Of a stretch of DNA of 64,000 bases, positions 1 to 10,395 are shown piece after piece (positions within the stretch are counted from its first letter, which is position 1; every line of letters begins with the position of its first letter). Below the pieces are notes generated by a model. That model was not told where the DNA came from. It did not search any database and saw nothing but the letters and a program-made list of their open reading frames with translations. Origin of the DNA: Dacryopinax spathularia (lineage: Eukaryota > Basidiomycota > Dacrymycetes > Dacrymycetales > Dacrymycetaceae); contig JBBPFI010000012.1 of NCBI GenBank assembly GCA_037974965.1, positions 682,001 to 746,000 of the forward strand, written 5' to 3'. A program made the position numbers and the translations under genes.

Positions 1-63
1 AGACCAACTTTACACCTTAAACTGTGGACTGATACATCGTACTTGAACTTCAGAGGACGAGGT

Positions 64-1404
64 TTACATAAACTTGGAGGCCTGGACGATTCATTAGTTA
101 GGCGTTCAAGTCGATAGGGAAAGAGGAAAGCGTACCATCCCCATCAGGCCGCTGAGTCCGCCGGAGTTTCCACCGCCGATCGCGCCCGAGAACTTGGACT
201 GCGAAAGCGTCATGTCAGCTTCTACTTTACCAAAACCGGAACCAGAACACATAAACACTGGGAAAGACGGGCATGGCGAAACGGCGGCGATAGAAAAGAA
301 ATAGGAAGGAAGTGTAGCGCACCTGAACAAGCAGCTTAACGATCGTCATTCCCGCACTCTGGATCGCATCCTGCTTGGACCCTCCAGCCCCGCCTCCAGC
401 CTGGTCGAACAACTTCGAGGCTTCGGACATGGCCATGCTCACAAGTGTGGACTGGGACGTGCCCTGCCCGCCGCCGCCGGAGGTGAACTGCTTCAGGACC
501 TATGTGCATATATGCAGTCAGCGGGTGTGGGGTTGTAGGTCGGTGCGAGAGGGTGTACCTGGAGGGCAGCGGCGCCGCCGATCCCGCCGGCGTCGAGGTT
601 GGAGGCGTTACCCTGTCCATAAGCCTGCTGATGGGCTGCAACACAGTCAGCATCGACATTCTTTCCACATCAGGTCAAAGAAAGGCAGGGTGCGTTAAGC
701 AGATGGGAGTGGATGGGAAGGAATAAGGTATGGAACGCACCCTGCTGCACACCCTGCTCGTCCACAGGCTGGGTATGCTCCTGCGAGTTGTTGTTGATGA
801 AGCTCATCGCTTGGCTGAAGAGGTTCGAGTCGCCCGAGTCGCCCGCGAAGTTGGAGGCTTGGTTGACGATCTCGTGCTGGTTCACTGTCGCGCACACAAG
901 GTGTCAGCATCACTTCTACACCTCCAGAGACGGGAACAAAAGAGGAGGAGGATAGCAAGGGGAGGATTGGAGAGGAGGGAAAGGATGAGGGAAAGGAGAG
1001 AGGACGTACGTTGTACACCAGGAGCATTCTGATGATCAGGAGCATTCCACTGACTCCCGCCCTGGACGCTATACTGCTGGTCCTGGCCCTGCCCCTGCTG
1101 ACCACCTTGGTAGCCACCCTGCTGACCGCCTTGGTAGTCCTGGCCGCCTTGCTGGTAGTTCTGCCCGCCTTGCTGCTGGTAGTCCTGTTGACCGCCCTGC
1201 TGCTGGTACTGGTTCTGACCCTGGTTTTGGTTCTGGTCCGAGTTCTGCGAGTTCTGGTAGGCTTGCATGCCTTGTTTGGCTAGGTTGATGAAGTTGTCCT
1301 TTGTGCATCATCAGTACACTGTTCAGTACAACGCGAGGGAGAGACGAGGGTGGAGAGCATGGGGGGAGACGATATTAGGAGGGGGGGGAGGGGGGACGTA
1401 CCAT
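64..1404 (-). CDS. Beta-flanking-type conserved fungal protein (mating-type-linked family)
   Basis: Seven exons give about 210 residues. Exon 1 is only the start codon (1402-1404) followed at once by a GTACG donor; exon 2 opens DNFINLAKQGMQAYQ. Residues about 20-75 are a Gln/Gly/Asn-rich low-complexity stretch. After this comes a conserved helical part (FSQAMSFINNNSQ, HQQAYGQGNASNLDAGG, VLKQFTSGGGG, ASKLFDQAGGG), ending SKFSGAIGGGNSGG...LMGMASKFM before TAA. I recognise this as the fungal beta-flanking protein family (beta-fg; a DUF77xx-type domain), of unknown molecular function, known for lying beside homeodomain mating-type genes in mushrooms. Here it is about 5.5 kb from HD2, which fits. 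Exon phases agree throughout. The family name is from memory. Confidence 0.85.
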
Positions 1405-2192
1405 TCTGACTTAATCACTGTAGCAAGAGGAGCGGGGTTCGAGTATTGAGCAGTAGAAGATGGTGGACAAGAAGAAAGAGCAAAGCGCAGAAAGGTCCCC
1501 ATCGGATACGCACGATCCGAGCCTCGCGCTCCCCTGCCCTCAACACGAGCGGCGGCACGGCACGTTTAGGGCATCGAAGGTTCCGCCAAGGGACTAAGGG
1601 GTCACACTGCTGGGTGAGAGGGTGGGATGGGTGATGCCGTCATTGAGTTGATTGTGAGACTAGCGCGTTTTGGGGGGTTCTAGTCTACGCTACCACACAA
1701 CTAACTACCCATACAACCCACCATACTGCACTAAGCTGACTATCTTGCTGGAAATTTGCACGTGGGTTGTCGGTGCCACGGACCGTACCATACCTGATGG
1801 GCGGCGATATGAGCGATATGAGGGAGGGAGGGAGCTGATGACCGCCCCGCAATCGTCATGTGATGTCACTCCCCATCGTTGCTGCTGCGCGTCGTGCGGG
1901 CTTGGCCGAGGAAGGAAGGAAGATCTTCGGCTCCGAGGCAATAAGGAAGATCTTCGCCTCCGACTAGGTCGGTTCCGGGCGGAGTCCAGGCGATCGCTCT
2001 GTGAGGTGCGATCGAGGGAGACGGGTTGCTACCAGACCAGGAGGTGATACCACTGACAGCGAAGAGGTATGAACGGCTTGTTTGACCGTACGCATAGTGG
2101 TAGAACAATAAAACCCATAACATTGTTTGACCCCAATCCTACAATACAACCCGAACATCCCAGAAGAACAACCACGAACAACAGTCGTCCTC
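1405..2192. other. Intergenic region without a gene
   Basis: This stretch holds the promoter of the beta-flanking gene and the 3' flank of the FAM32A-like gene. It has G-rich runs near 1380-1395 and a short direct repeat near 1918-1962 (GGAAGATCTTCG then GGAAGATCTTCG). No long or conserved reading frame is visible on either strand. Confidence 0.6.
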
Positions 2193-2836
2193 TTACCCCG
2201 GCCCCACCTATACCACAAACGCGTCAGTATACAAAAGCAAATTAGGGTCAAACAAGCAACGGCCAAACATACCTTTGGAATATCATGGTGCTCACTCAGA
2301 CTCTCCAGCTTGGCGTTAAACTCGTGCACTCGGTCCTTATGGGTCTTCTTCGCCATCTGCTGGATCTTCCTCTCCAACTGCGCACAAACGAGTCAGCTTG
2401 TTTGCCCCCCACCTCTCACTTCCTAGCGAAAAGGTAGGAAGGAAAGGAAGAAGGACGCACAATCTTCCTCTGCCGCTCTTCGAACCGACGCTCCGCTTCG
2501 GTCTTCTTCTCGTCCCTCTCCCGCTTCTTGCCTCCTTCCTCAGGAGGGCCAACATCCGTATCGTCCACACCGGAAGAAAGAGGGTCTTCACTCAGCCGCG
2601 AGAGCTCGCGTTCCTTCCCTTTGGACTTGGAGTTAAGGACGGAGTCTTTGATGCTTTCTTTCGTTTTGGACTTCTTCTTCCTGCAAACGCGTTAGTACCG
2701 ACCCGGCGAGGAGGAGGAGAGGCGGAGGAGGGTTGGAAGGAAGAGGTGGGACAGGCTGGAAGGCGTACTTCTTAGTTATCGGCTCGCCGCCCTTCAGTTT
2801 TAGGGAGCCGCCAGGGCGGAAATCGTAGTCCGCCAT
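2193..2836 (-). CDS. FAM32A/DUF1754 family protein (spliceosome-associated)
   Basis: Four exons encode about 130 residues. It begins MADYDFRPGGSLKLKGGE, continues with a Lys-rich segment (KKKKSKTKESIKD) and an acidic/charged middle (EGGKKRERDEKKTEAERRF), and ends with the family signature RKIQQMAKKTHKDRVHEFN...SEHHDIPKVGPG. Human FAM32A has the same plan: a K-L-K-G N-terminus, a Lys-rich middle and a C-terminus with THKQRV...IPKV. In humans the C-terminus reaches into the catalytic spliceosome and helps exon ligation; the same nuclear role is inferred here. The last exon encodes only VGPG and stop. It is divergent from the epsilon-COP gene across a 260-bp shared promoter. Confidence 0.9.
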
Positions 2837-3096
2837 CTCTCCTCCCACAGACCACAGATGACAGCTAGTAAATGACCACGCTGGCCTTTCGTACACTTCA
2901 CCTAGGTGGTAGGAACCGCACTGAGCCGCACCGAACCCTATGCGATGTTGGTCGGCTCCGGGTGTGACGCCGAGCACCGCCACGACTTCGTGGCTCGTGG
3001 CGGTCTTTGAGGGCGAACGCGTCTCACTCGTCCTAACGTCCCAAAAGCAGCATACACGTCCCCACCCTCTTCTCCTGCAAACAGAAAAGTAGCAAG
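2837..3096. promoter_or_regulatory. Shared divergent promoter, FAM32A-like / epsilon-COP
   Basis: The 260 bp between two divergent start codons must hold both core promoters. An inverted repeat (CGCCACGA/TCGTGGC type) lies near 2978-3000. No TATA box is obvious. Confidence 0.5.
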
Positions 3097-4398
3097 ATGG
3101 AAAGTGAAGAGCTCTACCAGTTGAAGAGCAACTTCTACCAAGGTCCGTATCCCTTCCCCTCTTCAGAAAAAAAGAAAGAAAGAAAGGCTAATGCAGGAGT
3201 TCTACTACTGTAGCGAACTACAAATCCGTCCTCTCCGCCCCCCTCCCCTCCCCCTCAGACAGCTCCTACCTCCCCACCCTCATCTACCAACTCCGCTCGC
3301 ACCTCGCCCTCCACCCCTCCGACCCTCTCCCCACCCTCACCCCGGAGGAGCCGGAGTCCATAGCGTTCCGCGCCGTAACGGCTTTCTCGTCCTACCTCCG
3401 CGCAGCAGAGGACAAGTCCGAAGCGCTGGACGAGATTAGAGAGGTTTTGCTGGAGGTCGAGGGCGAGGAGGAGGTTGGATGGGAGGAGGGGGTCGTGAGG
3501 GTTGTTAGTGCGACGGCGTTTTGGAGGGAGGGGGAGATCGAGGAGGCGTTGGATACGCTTGGGGTGGAGGGGGCGAGGAGGGATTTGGAGTGGTGCGTCC
3601 TGCTTTCTCTTCCTCAACTTTTCTCCATCCTCCATCCTCCGTCTCATCTTCTCTCCTGCTCCTCCTCTCCTCTCCACCCTCTCTCCGCCCTTCTTTCACT
3701 TTCGCGATATCCGCGTGAGCGTTACAGCAGATGCTGATACAGAGACCAGCGTGGCCCTAATGGCCCAAATCCAACTCAGCCTCAACCGCCCAGACCTAGC
3801 CCAAAAAACGTACGAAGCAGCCAAGAAATGGGCGGATGACGCGCTTTTGCTGCAGCTTGTGGAGGCTTGGGTCGCTTTGCGTACTGTATGTCCTTTTCCT
3901 TCTCACCCTCATCTCGTTCCTGTCTCTTTTCCTCCTTGCCGCTCTTCCTTTCGTCCTCTTCTTTTCCACCTCTTTACCAATCTGCTGTCCACGTGGTGCT
4001 CTTCGAGAATGTGACGTATTGAGAGCGCATGACGAGCACACACTAACCCACCCTCGCAGATTCCACCCAACTACAACTCCGCCTACTACACATTCCTCGA
4101 GCTCACCACCGTCCCCCAGCCCTCCGCCCCCCTCCTCGTAAACAGAGCCATCGCCCAACTAGCGCAAGGCAACATCCCAGAATCGGAAGCCTCTCTAGCC
4201 GAAGCGCTCGAGCGGGACCCGAACAACTTGGAGGCGTTGGTGCTTAATGCTAGGTTGGGGGGTGAGGAGGCGTTTGAGAGGGTTAGGAGGGCTGATCCGG
4301 CGCATCCGCTTGTGAAGATGGTGGGGGAGGCGGAGGGGAGGTTTGAGGATGCGAGGGGGAGGTGGGAGGTGCCGCCTGTTGCTGGGGTGGCTGCTTGA
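3097..4398 (+). CDS. SEC28: Coatomer epsilon subunit (epsilon-COP)
   Basis: Four exons encode about 290 residues. The start MESEELYQLKSNFYQ matches the epsilon-COP N-terminus. The chain has helical TPR-like repeats. The junction after exon 2 gives DLECVALMAQIQLSL, close to the family's LECVALTVQ; this fixes the acceptor, since the nearer CAGs would put a stop in frame. The C-terminus (LERDPNNLEALVLNARLGG, ADPAHPLVKMV) carries the last TPR and the HP motif near the end. The protein is part of the COPI coat, which drives Golgi-to-ER vesicle traffic, and stabilises alpha-COP. All introns are 60-160 nt. The protein is slightly short but complete. Confidence 0.9.
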
Positions 4399-4768
4399 GT
4401 GGGCTTAGCTTAGCTTGTCTCGATCGGAGAAGAGTAGTAGATCGTTTTTCGAGCAACGGGGGAGACGCATATATCTACATTTCAGACGATGTTTAGCCGT
4501 AACCATGCAAAGCCAGCCGAGTGTCCATAGTTCCAGGCCTCAGACCTGCGCGGAACACGTTGGGAACACATCCGGAAAGGTTTGGGTCGCGCATGTAGCA
4601 AGTTGTCAGTATGGCCACCCGAGCCCATGGTGATGGCATGGTACGGTAATGTTGTAGGCACGGGGCATACGTACATCGCAGGCACAAAACATAGAAAGAT
4701 TGTATGTCTTACTCAGTTGTAAACTCATGAAAGGTAGGGAGGAGGCTCAGTGCATCATACCAACGGGC
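4399..4768. other. Intergenic, 3' flanks
   Basis: This lies between the end of epsilon-COP and the end of the convergent dioxygenase-like gene. No coding signal or repeat stands out. Confidence 0.5.
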
Positions 4769-6119
4769 TCACATGCCTTCTTCGGATGCCCATTCCTCAT
4801 ACCCCTCGGGCTGCTCGGCTGCAAACTCCTGCACCAGCCTCATGCCGCAGTTGCGCCAATGGAAGAGTGCACCACCCATGTAAGAGGTAAAAGACCAACG
4901 CTTCTGCCCAAGTGGCACCGCAGTGTTGCTGTGGGTGATAAGTGCGGACGGAATGAAGATGATGTTGCCAGGTTGCATCTCGATGATGAGCTTGAGCTCA
5001 TGAAGCACAAGATGTCCGCCCATGGTCGGATCAAAGTCACCTCCTGCAACAATTGCACACCAGCCAACCGGGATGTTGAGGTGGTCGCGGTGAGGGATGG
5101 TCGCAATGCATCCAAAGTTTACGGTGGATGCTGCAAATGGATTCAGGAAAGGCAGGGGTGAGAGTCAGGTCCGCTTGAGTTTGCTCATGAAGCAGCTCTG
5201 AGTAAAACTTGTACAGGCGAGGGGCAATGAGGTTCAGGGAGGCTATACGCTTCTTGAGCAACCTTGGTGGATATGGAGGCAGGCTACATACCGGCAATGT
5301 GGCCGGCAACACGCCTGACGGGACGGGAGTTCCTGAAACCGTTGAGAGCGGCCTGGTCCCGCTTGCCAAAGGACAAAGTTGATGGTCTCTGTGCATTCAT
5401 TAGCTTTGCAAAAGGAAACAAGAAACAAGTCTCCGTACAAGGGCACCGTGACCATGGGTTAGACCCCAACGGAAGGCCCGGTGTTGGCCACGGCGTCCGG
5501 CAGCAAACATCTTGACTTGGCTTTCTAACCAGTCAACCTCCAGCCCAAACGCCTGAATGATGTCTGGCATCCATGTGGGATGCCAAACCTTGACTCCGGC
5601 ACAGAGGCCTTCAGGGGTGGAAAACGCCTGCATGCTGCCAGAAGGTGAGGGCTTGAATCTGCTTTAGGCGCCAAACACATACCAGTCTTGGGAGCGGACC
5701 AGTCTGAACCCCTCAGATAGCAAGGCTTGGAGTGATGGCACAAGCGGGGGTGCATGGGGGTCAACGCCCTGATATGCGCTGCCCGTTGGCTCCTCAAAGT
5801 CCTCCGCTTCACCTGGTGCAGGGATTTCCTCAGAGCGTTGGAGAAGATCGCCCATTCCGGAAAGGCCCAAGTTCTTCCGCTTATCTGTCCTGTGTATGTT
5901 TTTCCGCGTCTTGCGCTTTGCGGCATGTCTGCTTGCAGTGCCGGAAAGCCGGGTTTGCTGGGCAGGGGACGGCGGGGCGGGGGTGACCGGTGCAGGCATA
6001 GGGTTGGCTCCGGGGACGGAGGTTTTGGAGGAGGAATCGTGGGCAAATGAGGGGTACCATTGAAACCGTGCCAAAGGAGGGTCATGGTCCTCGTCCGAGT
6101 GCTCCGCAGGGACGGTCAT
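4769..6119 (-). pseudogene. Decayed TET/JBP-like 2-oxoglutarate/Fe(II) dioxygenase family gene
   Basis: Exons read from 6119 downward. There is a basic disordered N-terminus, then VKVWHPTWMPDIIQAF, then RVAGHIA, IAPRLYKFYSELL, NFGCIATIPHRDHLNIPVGW, GGHLVLHELKLIIEMQPG, IFIPSALITHSNTAV and KRWSFTSYMGG. HRD looks like the metal-binding HxD, the His in THSN the distal ligand, and KRWSFT the 2OG-binding arm. This set matches the TET/JBP-like dioxygenases expanded in Agaricomycotina, which oxidise 5-methylcytosine and often travel with KDZ transposons. The frame slips by one base between AFPES and NPFAASTVNFG (about 5135), with no intron to explain it, so I call it a probable pseudogene. No KDZ transposase is visible nearby. 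An open stretch at about 6150-6400 in another minus frame may be an older 5' part. Confidence 0.65.
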
Positions 6120-6888
6120 GCCCTCTAGGTGCGCCTTCCGGATGAGCGCCTACATTGGGGTCTCCGTCCAGACCTCTTCGATGCCCCCCGGCAGTGTGGG
6201 GCCCATTCCCTCCCCTTCTCCTGCAGCTTCCAGAGCTGACAACCACAGAACAGCAGTCGGTGGGGTCAGAACGGCGGTTGATGATGTCTGAGACTGTGCG
6301 ACTCCGAAGACGCCAGCGACGCCAACGAACAGATGTGTATTGAAAGCGGGACGAGCCGTTATGCTGACACGAGGAGCACCAGCATCTTCAGCCTCGTCGA
6401 GTGAAGTCGTCCCGCTCTCTAAACGGCAAGCCTGAACATGGTAAAAGAAATTGATAGCACAGCGTCACGTTTATATACAAGCGTACAAGAGAGATATCTG
6501 GACATGTACTGTCGCCAATGTGTATGGAGTTACGACGATATACTGAGCAAGAATAAAAGGGAGAGCATAGCAGTGAAATTGATAACAGGAATGCGGCGAC
6601 GATGGGTCGACCACACATCAGATATAATCAAGAGAGACAACATCGGAGCAAACAGAGAAGGGGGAAGCAAGGAGTGTGCGAGGCCTGACAGATGGTCGTC
6701 AGGCGTGTGAGTGTGAGAGAGAGAGGAGAAAGGGAGCTGAAGGGAGGCATAGTAAGACAGATGAAAGGGCTTTGTTGGGGGACAAAGAAAATTTGTTCGT
6801 GTATGAGTCGAGGCCGGGATGGTAGTACAACTTCGTTTAGCGCCGACATCTTTGATTTGGAGTGCCGTTGTAGAATGTCGTATCGTAT
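6120..6888. other. Non-coding stretch between the dioxygenase relic and HD2
   Basis: It holds the region upstream of the relic and, from about 6450, AT-richer sequence that probably includes the HD2 3' untranslated region. A minus-strand open stretch near 6150-6400 has no start codon and no recognised domain. Confidence 0.45.
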
Positions 6889-8842
6889 TCAGTTGAGCAG
6901 GCCTCTCAGCCAGTCGGGGACATGCTGCCGCACAGCGCTGGGCGAAGGAGCCCTCAGCGGGCTATCGCGACGCTCGGGAGAACCAGAGCCAGCTGGCGGG
7001 GACGTGTTCCGCATCACGTCGTCCAGAGCTGGGATTTCTCCGAGAGGGATGAGCTCGCCGTTCGGGCTGCGCAAGTGCCAGATCTGGGAGCCGGTCGGAG
7101 ATGCCGAGGCGGACGATGTGGGCGAAGTAAAAGTTTGCTGGGGGCCTTGGGCGGGCGAGGCTAGGACGCTCGTGCTGCTCTCGCTGTCTATGGCGGTCGT
7201 GGCTGGTGAGACATCGGAGGAAGAAGATTGTTCTTGGTCTTGGTTGGGCTCCTGGTGACCGGAGTTCGTCGTGCCGAGCGCGAGCGTGTTGCCGGACCCG
7301 GTTGCAGCTTCGACTTCGGGGTATAGAGCAAAAGGATTCGCTGCTGCGAACTCCAATGCAAGGCCGCGGATGGGATCGTACAAGCCGATCTCGTTACTCG
7401 GGTACACTTGGTTGGCGGATGACCCGCCGAACGTAGGCAGAGCTGAGATTGGGTCTGCAGCAGCGGTCCAAGAGTATGGATAATGCATGCGAAGGGTACC
7501 TTCGGAGGGTACGTAGGAGACAGGGGTTGCCAAGGCGCCTTGAGCAGAGCCGATGGACGTGGACGAGAGTGCAGATGTGGAGCTCGTCGATGCCCGATTC
7601 ATGGGGACCGAGGCATTCTCTGCGATGCGTCTCGCCTGGTGGAACGGCAAGAACGGTGGATGATCAGCCGATCCTGGCTGATGCTCGGGTCTTCCGGTGT
7701 TCGTGAGAGAAGACTGTGACTCGGAAGAAGCGCTCTGGTCACTGTTGGCGTCTTCGTCGCTGGTGTCGTCGAGCTCCAAGTCATCGATGAGCGTAGCATC
7801 GGAGCTGTCGGGTGACTCATCGTCGGATGACGTGGTCCACGCCGAATGTATAAGTTCGAGAGCGTTGTCTGCAGGGATTGAGAGAAGACTGTTGATCAAA
7901 GAGCTCTGTGCATCACGTTCGCGAGAATGGCGAAGTGTGGCGAGAGGCGACTGCTGGAGAGTGTGCGTGTCTTCGCTACCTGCCATGAGGCGCAGTCGTG
8001 AGATGGATGTCTCCCCAGCATCTCCGATATTGTCCCTATGAATGTAGCTTTCCGATAGCGCGTGTCTGCGCTTCCGAGTTCGCGGGGCGACGAGGCGACC
8101 ATTGGAGTCTACATCCCGCTCGATTTGCAATCGGGGAGAAGAGCCTCGTTGGCGACGGTTTGCGAACTGGAGAACGTAAGTAATGGTACAGGATGGGGCA
8201 GGATTCGGAAGCTCACCCAAGTGACGACCTGACGCTCTGTTATACCCGCGCGGCGTGCGATAAGTGTTTTCTCAGCCTGATTGAGGTGATCGCGTCGACA
8301 CCGATACGCTGCTTCCAGAATACGCGCAGACTCCTGCGTTAAATGAGCTTGCATGTTCATTGATTTGGAGGAGGGCTTACAGATGAGATATTTGTCTCCC
8401 GGTTCTCCGCTTCCGCAAACCAGTCCAGTACGGCACGCAGCAAGCTTTCGGTGAGCCTTCGCATTCGTTGCTGATACAGTCGAGAGTATAGCTGTAAGGA
8501 GTGTTTGATGTATGAATCCGGATCTGTCAATCCAGACGTATGTAGAAATGGCTGCCGAAGGAAGTCCTGCAAAGTAAGGATTGTCTTGCTCCGGAAGTCG
8601 TTGGCTGCGGTCAGGTATATTTCGGATATCGAGAGAGCTATGTTGAGGGGTAATCGCAGAGCACTGAGTGTGGCGAGCGGTTCAACGGGAGGCGGGAGGT
8701 AATCGTCCAGTGGGATGGATTGTGGTGCTGTGACAGGGGTTGACGAAGCTGGGGAGGGGATAAAGCCGGAGGTTTGAGAGTGAAGCTTATCGGCCGCCTG
8801 GATGAAAGCTTGAAGGGTAGCGGTAAAGGTGGAAGAGTCCAT
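6889..8842 (-). CDS. HD2: HD2-class homeodomain mating-type transcription factor
   Basis: Three exons (8842-8381, 8333-8217, 8166-6889; phases 0 and 0) give about 618 residues. Residues 1-154 are the variable N-terminal part that in this family mediates partner choice. The homeodomain follows, at about residues 155-205: LNQAEKTLIARRAG, then helix 3 ERQVVTWFANRRQRG with W48, F49, N51 and R53 all present. The second intron falls inside helix 3, right after the Trp codon. The long Ser/Pro/Thr-rich C-terminus has a basic patch (RTRKRRH) that could be a nuclear signal. It is divergent from HD1 across 242 bp, the classic basidiomycete arrangement (bW/bE, SXI2/SXI1, mushroom A genes). In compatible matings an HD2 from one parent dimerises with HD1 of the other to switch on dikaryotic or sexual growth. 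Confidence 0.93.
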
Positions 8843-9084
8843 GATTGTGGGCGTTGGAGATGGAGGACGTGCTCGAGACTTGTAGATTTATAGCGCCGTC
8901 CAAGGACTATGGTCGTCAGGCCAGTAGACGCTCTGAGCTGAAGAGCGGGATGAGTCGAGATGGTCTGCGGTTCCTTGACAGTATACAAATTGGCTCCGTC
9001 GCCTTCTTTGTCTCCGTGGCCACAGATCATAATTCGACCGCTCGCCGTCAGGACCATCAGAGCCTCACACTGCCCCCCACCACC
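8843..9084. promoter_or_regulatory. Divergent promoter of the HD1/HD2 pair
   Basis: The 242 bp separate the two homeodomain start codons. Any autoregulatory site for the HD1-HD2 dimer would be expected here. I see no clear palindromic operator. An open frame runs upstream of the HD1 ATG from 8845, but the conserved start is at 9085. Confidence 0.6.
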
Positions 9085-10395
9085 ATGTTCGTCCCCTCCG
9101 AAAACGACTTAACCAGACGCATTTTGCGTCTAGAGGCGTCCCTACCGGACCTCATTCGCAACGATGCTGAACACGACTATTCAACGTTTTCCTCGGACTT
9201 CAGCCTGCTGACCGACTTCATCAGCTCGTCCCTTGGTGATGCCCATCCCCGCTACAGTCCGACTTTGTATGCGAAGGCTGCTCGACTCTCTCAGGTCGTA
9301 CATTCAGTAATCTCGGTCATCCAGGAACAGACGCGACTCGCTGGCGAGATGGAGAAGAGAGTTAGCACGGGACTGGCGAGCCTGCTGGACTCTGCACGTC
9401 CCCGTCGACCCGTGGACAACCCCGACATGGATCAGCCTATGTCTCAAACCAAGGATGAATTCATAGCTCTCCGTCGATGGTTCTTGGCCCACTTGGACAA
9501 CCCTTATCCCGATAAAGCCCAGAAAGCTCAGCTTCGCAGCGAGTTGGGGCTACCTATTGCAAGCATCACGCAATTCTTCACCAATATTAGACGCCGAACC
9601 GGATGGATGCGCTTCATGCAAGACTACGGCTACGGACGCATGGACTACACCGCGGCCCTGATACGCTGCATCGAGAGCGGCGCCAAGCCCGATCCCGACT
9701 ACTTCCACGACGGGATTCCCGCTGGAGCTCGCGAAGCGGTTGCTCGAATCCGCGAGTACGTTAGCGCCGGACTCGAGCAGGACGTGCGGGACGGGATCGA
9801 GGAGGCGATCGAGGAGGAAATGAAGAAAATCGAGGAGGAGAAGAAAGCGATGGCTGAGGCAGGCATGGGCGAGCAGCTTCCAGCAAGGAAGAGACGCCGT
9901 GTTTCCAAACAGGTCATCCCGGCGGGCACGGCAACGACTGGCGTCAATATCGCTCCTCCAGCCCCTGCGAGGGACATCGTCAGCACCGAAGCCGCCATGA
10001 ATGCCGCACAGGCCTCCGCCGACGACCTCTTATCCGCTCTGGGGTATCCTGCTGTCGCTCCTGCGGTCTCCATCTCGTCCAACCAAGCGGCTTACGCGCC
10101 TCGTCCTCACATGGCCGCGCCCCCATCGACGGAGCAGACCTGGACGCCCGACCCCCGGTACATTCACCCCATCCCCATCTACAACGAGGGGTCCACCGTA
10201 TCGAGCGGCTCCACGCCGGTCCCTACGCTCGCGCCGCCTTCCATGCCAGCCGAGCAATACACCGTGCTCCGCTTTCCTTTCGATGGCGATATCGAACAGT
10301 CCATGTCGGTTGGTGGCAGCCAGCCCAGCGCTTATCCGACCGCGATGTGGTCGCTTGCTCCTACTCTGACCTGGGAACAGACGGCCTCCTTCTAA
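9085..10395 (+). CDS. HD1: HD1-class (TALE-type) homeodomain mating-type transcription factor
   Basis: A single exon of 436 residues, starting MFVPSENDLTRRILRLEASL. Residues 1-115 form the helical specificity region. The TALE homeodomain is at about residues 118-176: an FIALRRWFLAHLDNPYP loop with the three-residue TALE extension, then ITQFFTNIRRRTGWMRF as helix 3. N51 and R53 are kept, but the near-invariant W48 is Phe. A charged coiled-coil stretch (EEAIEEEMKKIEEEKKAM) is followed by a basic RKRRRVSK that fits a nuclear signal, then a Pro/Ser-rich tail. It is the expected partner class for the divergent HD2 gene. The 8845 upstream extension looks non-conserved, so I chose 9085. Lack of introns is unusual next to the three-exon HD2. 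Confidence 0.92.
   Translation: MFVPSENDLTRRILRLEASLPDLIRNDAEHDYSTFSSDFSLLTDFISSSLGDAHPRYSPTLYAKAARLSQVVHSVISVIQEQTRLAGEMEKRVSTGLASLLDSARPRRPVDNPDMDQPMSQTKDEFIALRRWFLAHLDNPYPDKAQKAQLRSELGLPIASITQFFTNIRRRTGWMRFMQDYGYGRMDYTAALIRCIESGAKPDPDYFHDGIPAGAREAVARIREYVSAGLEQDVRDGIEEAIEEEMKKIEEEKKAMAEAGMGEQLPARKRRRVSKQVIPAGTATTGVNIAPPAPARDIVSTEAAMNAAQASADDLLSALGYPAVAPAVSISSNQAAYAPRPHMAAPPSTEQTWTPDPRYIHPIPIYNEGSTVSSGSTPVPTLAPPSMPAEQYTVLRFPFDGDIEQSMSVGGSQPSAYPTAMWSLAPTLTWEQTASF

Noticed and set aside
6692-7258. Long plus-strand frame opposite HD2 exon 3
   Set aside because: Antisense shadow of a GC-rich coding exon; no domain and no splice logic.
8845-9084. HD1 start at 8845
   Set aside because: The extra residues are not homeodomain-family-like, would fill the whole divergent promoter, and do not begin at the conserved MFVPSEND region.
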